Source: Parcubacteria group bacterium CG08_land_8_20_14_0_20_43_9 (lineage in GTDB: Bacteria > Patescibacteriota > Minisyncoccia > Minisyncoccales > PEYH01). Taken from it: a stretch of DNA of 14,504 nt. The notes beneath the pieces are model-generated. The model saw only the letters and a list, made by a program, of their open reading frames with translations, was not told the origin of the DNA and made no database searches. Below, piece by piece: positions 1-6,174 of the stretch. Position numbers and translations under genes: made by a program. Every line of letters starts with the position of its first letter. The stretch's first letter is position 1. The stretch covers positions 1-14,504 of the forward strand of contig PEYH01000024.1 of the NCBI GenBank assembly GCA_002774465.1, read 5' to 3'.

Positions 1-1540
1 TGGAAACCGCTTCCCCGTGCCTTAAAGCAAAATATCTATTAGCAGTAAATTTTTGCTTTCGCAGGTCATCTCTGGAACCAATGACGATTTCTTTGGAACA
101 ATTCCCGCATTCCCAAACAGGAAAAGGCGTGCCCCAATACCTTTCCCGGGAAACAGCCCAATCCTTGAGCTCATTCAGCCATTCCCCGAATCTCCCTTCT
201 TTTATATGCCCCGGCACCCAATTAATTTTCCGGTTGCCGCTAATCAGCTTATCCTTGATATCTGTCGTTCTGATAAACCAACTCTTTTTGGCGTAATACA
301 ACAGCGGGGTATCGCATCTCCAGCAGAATGGATAGTCGTGCTCGCATATTTCGTCTTTGAACAGCAGGCCTTTCTGTTTTAAATACTCTATAATCAGCGG
401 GTCTGCGTCTTTGACAAACAGTCCAGCCCATTCCTTGACTTCCGGTTTAAACCTTCCCGCCTCATCCACGGTCAACAAAACCGGAAATTTATAGTTTTGG
501 CTTTTGGCTTTTGGCTTTTGGCTTTGAATAAGCTCCATATCATCCTGGCCAAAAGCAGGAGCAATATGAACAAGCCCCGTTCCTTCTTCGGTAGTGACAA
601 AATCAGCGGGCAAAACTTCGTAAATTCTTTTGCCTTCTGTTTGCAAAGAAACCGCGCTCTCGTCAAACAAGGGGCCGTATTCAAGGCCGATTAAGCTCTT
701 TCCCTTTAACTCGCGCTTTACCTCAAATCCTTCGCCCAATACTGACTGTCTGGCTTTGGCCAAAACTAATTGTTCGCCGTCTTTCTCGGCGATGATATAA
801 TCAATCTTCGGGTTAACGGCAATGGCTACGTTGGCGGGCAGGGTCCAGGGCGTAGTAGTCCAAACCAACAAATAGAAATTTTCTTCGGTCTTGAATTCTG
901 TTTTCTGGATTTTTAACTTTGGACTTTTAACTTTAAATTTAATATATATCGCTTTCTCTTTTATTTTTTTATATCCTTGCGCCACCTCATGGGAGGAAAG
1001 GCCTGTGCCGCAGCGGGGGCAATAGGGTAAAACCTTATATCCCTGATACAGCAAGCCCTTTTCCCAAATCCTTTTGATGATATGGAAAACGCTCTCCATA
1101 TAATAGGGGTCAGAGGTTATGTAGGGATTCTCCAAATCCAGCCAATAGCCGATTCTTTCGGTAAGATTCTCCCATTCGCTTTCATATTTCCAAACCGATT
1201 TTTTGCATTCCTCGTTGAATTGCGCCACCCCGTATTCTTCTATTCCCTTCTTGTCCTGCAAGCCGAGCTGTTTTTCCACTTCCAATTCCACTGGCAGGCC
1301 ATGAACATCCCAACCCGCCTTTCTCAAAACCCTTTTCCCCCTCATTGTCTGATAGCGGCAAACCGCATCCTTGAAAACTCTCGCCAACACGTGATGAACG
1401 CCCGGCTTTCCGTTGGCCGTGGGCGGACCTTCGTAAAAAACAAAATCCCCGCCCTTTTTGTCTAAGGATTTTTCAAAAATGCGGTTTTCTTTCCAAAACT
1501 TTATTATCTTCTCCTCAATTTTCGGAAAAATAATTTCCAT
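1..1540 (-). CDS. ileS: Isoleucyl-tRNA synthetase, type 2-like, 3' end cut by the window edge
   Basis: Charges tRNA-Ile with isoleucine in the cytoplasm. The minus-strand frame from ATG at 1538-1540 is open to position 1 (513 codons visible, no stop). It reads as the N-terminal part of a class I synthetase: EGPPTANGKPGVHH at residues 37-50 is the HIGH region, in the swapped form GVHH (47-50). WTTTPWTLPANVA marks the CP1 editing domain, and an SRERYWGTPFPVW block precedes a CxxC pair near residues 485-490. Two low-complexity lysine-rich stretches (VKSPKLKIQK and QSQKPKAKSQN) look like in-frame insertions. At residues 504-511 the text FALRHGEA appears where IleRS normally reads something like LHRPYVDE; this resembles a histidine phosphatase motif and may begin an inserted domain. 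The KMSKS loop and anticodon domain lie outside the window. The gene follows argS after 7 nt, so the two are probably co-transcribed. Confidence 0.96.
   Translation of the reverse strand, partial: MEIIFPKIEEKIIKFWKENRIFEKSLDKKGGDFVFYEGPPTANGKPGVHHVLARVFKDAVCRYQTMRGKRVLRKAGWDVHGLPVELEVEKQLGLQDKKGIEEYGVAQFNEECKKSVWKYESEWENLTERIGYWLDLENPYITSDPYYMESVFHIIKRIWEKGLLYQGYKVLPYCPRCGTGLSSHEVAQGYKKIKEKAIYIKFKVKSPKLKIQKTEFKTEENFYLLVWTTTPWTLPANVAIAVNPKIDYIIAEKDGEQLVLAKARQSVLGEGFEVKRELKGKSLIGLEYGPLFDESAVSLQTEGKRIYEVLPADFVTTEEGTGLVHIAPAFGQDDMELIQSQKPKAKSQNYKFPVLLTVDEAGRFKPEVKEWAGLFVKDADPLIIEYLKQKGLLFKDEICEHDYPFCWRCDTPLLYYAKKSWFIRTTDIKDKLISGNRKINWVPGHIKEGRFGEWLNELKDWAVSRERYWGTPFPVWECGNCSKEIVIGSRDDLRKQKFTANRYFALRHGEAVS
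495..522. repeat. Four tandem copies of heptamer TTTTGGC inside ileS
   Basis: Four exact head-to-tail copies of TTTTGGC lie in the ileS coding region. On the coding strand they read AAAAGCC repeats and encode the lysine-rich text QKPKAKSQ between the DDM and FPVLL parts of the editing domain, where IleRS homologues usually have a short turn. The same TTTTGGCTTTT text occurs in the right arm of the intergenic element near 4635. Confidence 0.85.
904..937. repeat. Second low-complexity repeat insertion in ileS
   Basis: TTTTAACTTT occurs at 911-920 and again at 925-934, flanked by related T-rich text. On the coding strand it reads as AAAGTTAAAAGTCC-like repeats and encodes KVKSPKLKIQKTEF, just before the WTTTPWTLP motif. 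It resembles the 495-522 repeat and the intergenic inverted repeat at 4557-4677 in base style. Confidence 0.6.
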
Positions 1541-1547
1541 ATCATGT

Positions 1548-3272
1548 TTACATTTTCTCGGGAATTTCTATTCCTAATAATTTTAGCCCGTTCTCCAAGA
1601 CCTGCCTGGTGCCAGCGGTCAAAGCAAGCCGGAAGCTCTTTTCTTCTTGGCTGTCTGCTTTTAATATCTGGTGCTTTTCATAAAAAATGTTATATTTTTG
1701 GGCTAATTCAAAAATAAAATTGCAAATCAGGTTGGGGGAAAACGACTCGGCCGCCCGTTCCACGATTTCCGGAAAAATCCTTAAAAGCCGGACAATTAAT
1801 TTTTCCTCCTGATTCAAAATGGTTTCTTTTGTCCCTGGCTTTATCTTTGCTGTCCCCGCCCTATCCAAAACACTTTGACAGCGGACAGCCGTATATTGGA
1901 GATAGGGACAAGAATTACCCTCAAGCGTCACCATTCTGTCTAAATTAAAGACAATATCTCTTTCCGGCTGGCGGGATAAGTCGTTATATTTTACCGCGCC
2001 GATACCCACTACTCTGGCGATTTTTTCTTTCTCTGCCGAAACAATGCTCTGATTTTCTTTTGACTGTAAAATAATATTCTCGGCTCTTTTCCTCGCCTCA
2101 TCCAAAACCTCTTCCAGGGCAATGGTGTCTCCTTTTCTGGTGGAAAACTTTCTATCCTCCCAGCGGATTAAGCCATGAGCGATATGCTTGAATTCAACGT
2201 CTTTTTTGAGCCCCAGCATCTCCGCCGCCTTGAATACTTTTTCAAAGTGGAGTTTTTGGTCCGCCCCCACTTCATAGACAATCAGGTTGGGCTTCCATTT
2301 TCTCGTCCTGTATTCAATGGTCGCCAAATCCCTTGTCTCATAAGTGGTTGCTCCGTCTGATTTTAAGAGCATCAAAGGAACGCTCATTCCAGCCAGCATA
2401 ATCACTAATGCCCCTTGGCTTTCTTGGGCTATGCCCATTCTTCTGGCCCGGCCAATTACTGCCTCCATCTTATTTTCATAAAAGCTCTCTCCTAATGCCT
2501 TGTCTATTTTAATCCCAAGAATGTCATAAATCCTGGCAAATTCTTTTATGCTTGTTTTGACGCAAATTTCCCAAATCCCTCTTGCTTCTTTATCCCCTTG
2601 CTCCAGTTTTTTAAACCATTCTCTTGATTCTTCCACGAGTTCAGTCTGGGTTTCGGCTGCGTGATGAAATTGGACATACAGGGCCTGCAGGTCTGAGACA
2701 GACAATTCTTTCAATGGCTTTTTATTCCATTTTTTTATGGCGACAATGAGTTTTCCGAATTGCGTGCCCCAATCGCCTAAATGATTGTCTCCGATACATC
2801 TCCACCCTGAAAATTTATAAAGGTTATATATGGCTTGGCCTATTATAGTAGAACGCAGATGTCCGACTCCGAACGGCTTGGCAATATTGGGCGCAGAATA
2901 ATCAATGACCATTGTTTTTCCTTTGCCCTTTCTGCTGGAGCCGTATTCCTTGCCCTGCTCCAAAACAATATTTAGAGAATCCTGCCATTCCCTGTCTGGA
3001 AAATGGAAATTCACAAAACCGTCCTTGGTTTCCGCTGATTCCGCGCCTCTCCCTGCTAGCAGACAGTCAACAATGATTTTTGCTATTGATTCCGGCTCTT
3101 GATTGATTTGTTTGGCAATAGAAAAAGCGATGGGCGTATTATAGTCCCCGAACTCCTTTTTTTCAGAATAGTTTATCGGAATCTCCGGAATATCAAAACA
3201 GGGCAGCTTGCCCTCTTTTTGAGCTATTAAAACCGCCTCTTGGATAAGGCCTGAAAGCTCGTCTTTATTCAT
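1548..3272 (-). CDS. argS: Arginyl-tRNA synthetase
   Basis: Charges tRNA-Arg with arginine in the cytoplasm. The 574-residue length is normal for bacterial ArgRS. The N-terminal Add1-like domain covers about residues 1-100. The catalytic Rossmann domain has DYSAPNIAKPFGVGHLRST, with the HIGH equivalent GVGH at 135-138; Gly replaces the first His, a position known to vary in ArgRS families. The GDNHLGDWGTQFGKL signature is at about 161-175. The KMSKS-equivalent FSTRKG is at 376-381. The C-terminal DALR-type anticodon-binding domain runs from about 455 to 574 and includes SCPYLQYTAVR. No strong Shine-Dalgarno precedes the ATG. It lies 89 nt downstream of the nuclease gene and 7 nt upstream of ileS, with a candidate promoter at 3338-3346. 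Confidence 0.98.
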   Translation of the reverse strand: MNKDELSGLIQEAVLIAQKEGKLPCFDIPEIPINYSEKKEFGDYNTPIAFSIAKQINQEPESIAKIIVDCLLAGRGAESAETKDGFVNFHFPDREWQDSLNIVLEQGKEYGSSRKGKGKTMVIDYSAPNIAKPFGVGHLRSTIIGQAIYNLYKFSGWRCIGDNHLGDWGTQFGKLIVAIKKWNKKPLKELSVSDLQALYVQFHHAAETQTELVEESREWFKKLEQGDKEARGIWEICVKTSIKEFARIYDILGIKIDKALGESFYENKMEAVIGRARRMGIAQESQGALVIMLAGMSVPLMLLKSDGATTYETRDLATIEYRTRKWKPNLIVYEVGADQKLHFEKVFKAAEMLGLKKDVEFKHIAHGLIRWEDRKFSTRKGDTIALEEVLDEARKRAENIILQSKENQSIVSAEKEKIARVVGIGAVKYNDLSRQPERDIVFNLDRMVTLEGNSCPYLQYTAVRCQSVLDRAGTAKIKPGTKETILNQEEKLIVRLLRIFPEIVERAAESFSPNLICNFIFELAQKYNIFYEKHQILKADSQEEKSFRLALTAGTRQVLENGLKLLGIEIPEKM

Positions 3273-3337
3273 GTTTTTCCAGTTTAACTTTTAAATCCGA
3301 TTTTGTAAAACCAAAAACCGCGCATTGGCGGGCTTTG

Positions 3338-3346
3338 ATTATATCA
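3338..3346 (-). promoter_or_regulatory. Candidate extended -10 promoter for argS-ileS
   Basis: On the minus strand the sequence reads TGATATAAT, a perfect TATAAT (3338-3343) with the TGn extension. There is no convincing -35 box, as expected for an extended -10 promoter. It sits in the gap between the nuclease stop and the argS start and would give a leader of about 60 nt. Confidence 0.45.
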
Positions 3347-3361
3347 AACAAAAGGAATAAT

Positions 3362-4201
3362 TTAACTGCCCAGCAATATTTTGGCTTCGCTGATTAACGG
3401 CAAAATTCTATTTCTCTCAACGCCGATAATTTCAGCTATTTTATCCGGATTTTCTTCCAAAACATCTTTTGCCAGCATTAATTTCGCCTGCGAGCAGGGT
3501 TCTACTAAATATCTCTTGAGCGAAGGTAAAATCGTAATCGGATAAAGCTGTTCTTTCTCTATCATTGTTTCCAGCCCTCTGTTTAACGGATATTTCCAGC
3601 CCAAAAGCCCGACCCCCACTCCTTTGGCATACCTGATTGCCTGCGAGCTGAATTTGGCATTTGTGACCATCATCGGTTTCAACTCAACGCTTTTCGGCAA
3701 GCGAAAATAATTGCCGCCTTTAAGGTCTAAAAATTTGGCGTAAACCCCTAAGACAATAGCTAAATCAATTCTTTCCCCCGGATAGGTTCTGTACTTGCAC
3801 TCGCCGATATACAGGGTTTTGCTGTCTCGCGCCAAAAAATCAATTTCATGAACTGCGAATTTTCCCTTAATTTTCCGGTTCAAAGAAACATCATATCCGT
3901 GGGCGGAAAAAATATCTCCTATGTATTTTTCAAAAGGGAACCCGCTTGGACCCATTTTTTTCATCGCTTCCTTTAAGTTAAACCGCAAACTTGAGCCCTT
4001 GTCCTCTTTCTTAAGAAACTGGTTGACTTTCTTAAAAATCTCGCTGGTTTTTATCCCCGGATAAATGCTTTTTTCTATCTGTCGGGCCACTTTTTGAGCT
4101 AAATCTTTTGAAGCTCCTGCCCGCCGGGCGCTTCTAAAAACCTTTGCCAAAGAAAAAAGTTCTTTTTCGCCTTTTAGATTAACGACATAAATCTTTTTCA
4201 T
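3362..4201 (-). CDS. ATP-cone / Mrr-like PD-(D/E)xK nuclease fusion
   Basis: Probable nucleotide-regulated DNase of unknown role, 279 residues. Residues 1-85 resemble the ATP-cone of NrdR and ribonucleotide reductases (KKIYVVNLKGEKELFSLAKV, then RRAGAS and the KTSEIFKKVNQFL helices). Residues 86-205 look like a restriction-endonuclease fold: GPSGFPFEKYIGDIF, then HEIDFLARD and YIGECKYR, giving active-site candidates E119, D121, E134 and K136. The C-terminus (about 240-279) has an HhH-like text, NPDKIAEIIGVERNRI. From memory, proteins with this domain order occur in Bacteroidetes and other phyla but have no characterised member. No methyltransferase or specificity gene is adjacent, so a classical restriction system is unlikely. 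A promoter overlapping the ATG (4209-4237) suggests a leaderless message. Confidence 0.82.
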   Translation of the reverse strand: MKKIYVVNLKGEKELFSLAKVFRSARRAGASKDLAQKVARQIEKSIYPGIKTSEIFKKVNQFLKKEDKGSSLRFNLKEAMKKMGPSGFPFEKYIGDIFSAHGYDVSLNRKIKGKFAVHEIDFLARDSKTLYIGECKYRTYPGERIDLAIVLGVYAKFLDLKGGNYFRLPKSVELKPMMVTNAKFSSQAIRYAKGVGVGLLGWKYPLNRGLETMIEKEQLYPITILPSLKRYLVEPCSQAKLMLAKDVLEENPDKIAEIIGVERNRILPLISEAKILLGS

Positions 4202-4208
4202 GCTTCTA

Positions 4209-4237
4209 ATTTTATCGCAAATTGCGAATCAAGGCAA
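4209..4237 (-). promoter_or_regulatory. Promoter of the ATP-cone nuclease gene, possibly leaderless, with palindrome in the spacer
   Basis: On the minus strand, TTGCCT (4232-4237) and TAAAAT (4209-4214) are separated by exactly 17 nt. Transcription would start about 4201-4203, at or next to the ATG at 4201. The spacer holds the palindrome CGCAA-A-TTGCG (4216-4226), a possible operator. Confidence 0.5.
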
Positions 4238-4261
4238 AATTACCAAGAGATATTACGAGAT

Positions 4262-4284
4262 ATTACGAGGCCCGGCCTCGTAAT
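4262..4284. repeat. Perfect 10-bp hairpin, loop CCG
   Basis: ATTACGAGGC (4262-4271) pairs with GCCTCGTAAT (4275-4284). A diverged copy at 4525-4542, read on the minus strand, matches 16 of 18 bases of GAGGCCCGGCCTCGTAAT. No T-run follows on either strand, so this is more likely a REP-like element than a terminator. Confidence 0.75.
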
Positions 4285-4294
4285 GCTCCCTTAT

Positions 4295-4319
4295 ATTGTT
4301 AGGGTCGCACCCTAACAAT
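4295..4319. repeat. Perfect 11-bp hairpin, loop CGC
   Basis: ATTGTTAGGGT (4295-4305) pairs with ACCCTAACAAT (4309-4319). It stands 10 nt after the previous hairpin and has the same design: AT-rich base, GC top and three-base loop. Only a short TCTTT follows, so termination is possible but weak. Confidence 0.75.
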
Positions 4320-4524
4320 TCTTTAAAAACAAAACGACTAAGGCGCTTTGTTGATTATGAAAATTTATTGCTGCTTACATCCCATCATCTCCTCTCTGGT
4401 TCTTGTCAATCTTTTCGCTGAATTTCTCCTGATTCCCTGTGGATAACTTTCTTCCAAAAATTACCAGCCCCGGGCGAGTAGTGAGATTCCCCATATCTGG
4501 CGTGGCTTCCCGAGTTTTACGAAA

Positions 4525-4542
4525 ATTACGAGTCCGGGTCTC
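4525..4542. repeat. Diverged second copy of the 4262-4284 hairpin motif
   Basis: ATTACGAGTCCGGGTCTC matches the 4262-4279 element at 15 of 18 positions in direct orientation and, read on the other strand, 16 of 18. The palindrome is partly broken. Confidence 0.55.
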
Positions 4543-4556
4543 ATAGCGACCAATGA

Positions 4557-4677
4557 AAATCCCAAGTCCAAAACAAAAAACCCAAAACTATAGTCAAAAA
4601 GTCAAAGCTTTTGGATTTTAATTTATGGTTTTGGGTTTTGGCTTTTAATTTTTGGGTTTCCTTTGCCATTGGGATTT
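4557..4677. repeat. Long imperfect inverted repeat, A/C-rich and T/G-rich arms
   Basis: The element starts with AAATCCCAA (4557-4565) and ends with its complement TTGGGATTT (4669-4677); the arms meet around the palindrome AAAGCTTT (4604-4611). The left arm is built of CCAAAAC-like units, the right of TTTTGGG/TTTTGGC units. It ends 11 nt before the stop codon of the minus-strand SIMPL gene, so its transcript could fold into a long hairpin and act as a terminator or RNA-end stabiliser. Its units resemble the insertions within ileS. Confidence 0.6.
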
Positions 4678-4687
4678 GATAACTAAA

Positions 4688-5500
4688 CTAATTTATTTCG
4701 TAGGTAATAGTCACGTTTATGGTAATCTTGTTCTCTCCTGTCTCTATCTGCGGATCAGATTCCTCTTCGCCCATTCCCTTAACGCTTACCGCGCTGTCAT
4801 AATACATCGGGGATGGATAATATCCGCCTTCGTTGAAACTGGTAATCTTGGATAATCTTACTCCAAGCTGTTTCGCCAATAATTCCGCCTTTTCTTTTGC
4901 TTTTTGAATTGCCTCCTCGCGCGCCTGACTCTTTAGTCCATTCGGGTCGTCAAAAGTAAATTGAAGCCCGCCCGCCTGATTGGCCCCGGAGTCAGCCGCC
5001 GCTTGAATAATCTCTCCTATTTTCGCCATATCCCTCATCTTCACTTCTAGCGACTGGACGACTTCATATCCAACTAAAATCCTCGTTTCCGGTCTTGGCC
5101 AAAGCTCCACAGAATAGTCGGTTCGGTATTCGTACCTTGGATAGATATTAAAACTGGTTGTTTTCAAATCTTTTTCCTCAATACCGGCGCTTTTCATCGC
5201 CTCAATCACGGCGTTCATTTTTTTGGTATTGTCCGCTAACGCGGTCTCCACGGTTTTGGCTTCGGTTTTTACGGTGAAGCTCGTAATCGCCAAATCCGGC
5301 TTGGCATAAAGCTCTCCTGTCCCGCTTACGGTAATAGTGTTGCGGGAAACCACATCCTGCCCGATATACCGCCCGATTTTTATCTGATTGCAAATGCCTA
5401 CGGAAATATAAACAATCAAGACGACTAAAAGCAGGGTCAAGACCGCCTTTAATGCGCCCTTCGGGTAATTGTGATGAAAAAATGTTTTTGTTTCTTCCAT
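4688..5500 (-). CDS. Membrane-anchored SIMPL (DUF541) domain protein
   Basis: A 270-residue protein of unknown molecular function in the SIMPL/DUF541 family, whose best-known members are periplasmic or surface proteins. Residues 1-16 are a short cytoplasmic tail. One hydrophobic segment (about 17-38, ALKAVLTLLLVVLIVYISVG) is an uncleaved anchor or signal. The SIMPL domain fills about 53-269, starting with NTITVSGTGELYAKPDLA, followed by the alternating KTVETALADNTKKMNAV helix and the DLKTTSFNIYPRYEY strand typical of the family. Near the end the acidic loop GEEESDPQIETGE precedes a final NKITINVTITYEI strand. It is transcribed divergently from smpB across a 187-nt spacer, and the long inverted repeat lies just downstream. 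Confidence 0.9.
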   Translation of the reverse strand: MEETKTFFHHNYPKGALKAVLTLLLVVLIVYISVGICNQIKIGRYIGQDVVSRNTITVSGTGELYAKPDLAITSFTVKTEAKTVETALADNTKKMNAVIEAMKSAGIEEKDLKTTSFNIYPRYEYRTDYSVELWPRPETRILVGYEVVQSLEVKMRDMAKIGEIIQAAADSGANQAGGLQFTFDDPNGLKSQAREEAIQKAKEKAELLAKQLGVRLSKITSFNEGGYYPSPMYYDSAVSVKGMGEEESDPQIETGENKITINVTITYEIN

Positions 5501-5524
5501 ATCATTAAAATTCTTAATAATTAA

Positions 5525-5558
5525 TCCGCCCGAGGCGGACAGTCCCGCCCGAGGTGGA
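5525..5558. repeat. Two tandem GC-rich mini-hairpins
   Basis: TCCGCC-CGA-GGCGGA (5525-5539) is a perfect 6-bp hairpin. It is followed at once by a second unit, CCGCC-CGA-GGTGG (5545-5557), with one G-U pair. Together they form a near-direct repeat of about 19 nt between the SIMPL gene and smpB. They lie 25-58 nt upstream of the SIMPL start, so they would fold in its leader if transcription begins further upstream. No T-run follows. Confidence 0.7.
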
Positions 5559-5612
5559 CCGGTGATTAATGGTCATCTCCCGACCTTTTAAGCATTACTT
5601 CAGTCGTTATCC

Positions 5613-5618
5613 TATAAT
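5613..5618 (+). promoter_or_regulatory. Candidate -10 box upstream of smpB
   Basis: TATAAT stands 69 nt before the smpB ATG and matches the consensus exactly. No good -35 box is seen at 16-18 nt, so the call is tentative. A second candidate, TATGAT at 5671-5676, lies inside the inverted repeat TTTATG-ATAC-CATAAA (5669-5684) and would give an almost leaderless message. Confidence 0.3.
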
Positions 5619-5687
5619 TCTACGCTAAACAGACCCGAAAAGGAACACTGCCCTTAATATTTCGCTGATTTATGATACCATAAAATA

Positions 5688-6137
5688 ATGGCAAGAGTTT
5701 TAGCTGAAAACAAAAAGGCCTTTTTTGATTACTCACCCGTAGAAACATTTGAAGCAGGCATCGTGCTGAACGGCTATGAAGTAAAATCAATCAAGCTCGG
5801 CAGGGCCAATCTGCAGGGGTCTTTTGTGGTAATTAAAGACGAAGAACCTTATCTGCTTAACGCCAGCGTCCCTCCTTACCAGCCGAATAACACTCCTAAA
5901 AATTACCACGACAGGAGGACAAGAAAGCTGCTGCTGAACAAATCGGAAATCAAGCAATTGATAGGAAAGTCAGCCCAGAAGGGCTTGACATTAGTGCCTT
6001 TGAGAATGTATACTAAGCAGGGTAAAATAAAGATTGAGATAGCTATTGCCAAGCATAAGGGCAAAGCAGATAAAAGAGAAGTTCTTAAAAAAAGAGCTGC
6101 AGAAAAAGACATCAGAAGGGCATTGAAAGAAAATTAG
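5688..6137 (+). CDS. smpB: SsrA-binding protein SmpB
   Basis: Binds tmRNA and brings it to stalled ribosomes for trans-translation. The 149-residue length is typical. The beta-barrel core is seen in FDYSPVETFEAGIVLNGYEV followed by KSIKLGRANLQGSFVVI, then NASVPPYQPNN and HDRRTRKLLLNKSEI. The C-terminal lysine/arginine-rich tail (KHKGKADKREVLKKRAAEKD) is the part that inserts into the mRNA channel in characterised SmpB proteins. No Shine-Dalgarno is visible before the ATG; the leader is AT-rich with a small inverted repeat. Its partner RNA gene starts 37 nt after the stop on the same strand, which fits co-expression. Confidence 0.97.
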   Translation: MARVLAENKKAFFDYSPVETFEAGIVLNGYEVKSIKLGRANLQGSFVVIKDEEPYLLNASVPPYQPNNTPKNYHDRRTRKLLLNKSEIKQLIGKSAQKGLTLVPLRMYTKQGKIKIEIAIAKHKGKADKREVLKKRAAEKDIRRALKEN

Positions 6138-6142
6138 GCATT

Positions 6143-6161
6143 CGCGAGATGATTTCTCGCG
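6143..6161 (+). other. Hairpin between smpB and tmRNA
   Basis: CGCGAGA (6143-6149) and TCTCGCG (6155-6161) form a perfect 7-bp stem with loop TGATT, just after the smpB stop and 13 nt before the tmRNA 5' end. With no T-run it is unlikely to terminate; it could shape the processing of a joint smpB-tmRNA transcript. Confidence 0.55.
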
Positions 6162-6174
6162 GAGCGATGCGGGC

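Larger units (their letters stand above)
4202..4687. other. Repeat-rich intergenic island without a gene
   Basis: No coding frame is convincing in this 486-nt gap. It contains the nuclease promoter, two near-perfect hairpins (4262-4284 and 4295-4319), tandem GAGATATTAC (4247-4256 and 4257-4266), a diverged copy of the first hairpin at 4525-4542, and a long imperfect inverted repeat (4557-4677). The stretch 4320-4520 has no visible structure apart from a single match to the DnaA-box consensus, TTATCCACA, on the minus strand at 4438-4446. Confidence 0.7.

Noticed and set aside
1082..1465. 127-residue open frame on the plus strand opposite ileS
   Set aside because: It is the antisense of well-conserved IleRS sequence and has no recognisable motif or ribosome site.
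3309..3334. Terminator between the nuclease gene and argS (CCGC...GCGG followed by TTTTT on the minus strand)
   Set aside because: The stem is only 4 bp, and it would lie downstream of the candidate argS promoter.
4438..4446. Exact DnaA-box consensus TTATCCACA on the minus strand in the intergenic island, hinting at an origin
   Set aside because: Only one box was found, with no AT-rich unwinding element and no dnaA, dnaN or gidA gene nearby. A single 9-mer can occur by chance.
4652..4855. Small plus-strand open frame spanning the end of the SIMPL gene
   Set aside because: It is mostly antisense to the conserved SIMPL C-terminus and has no independent support.
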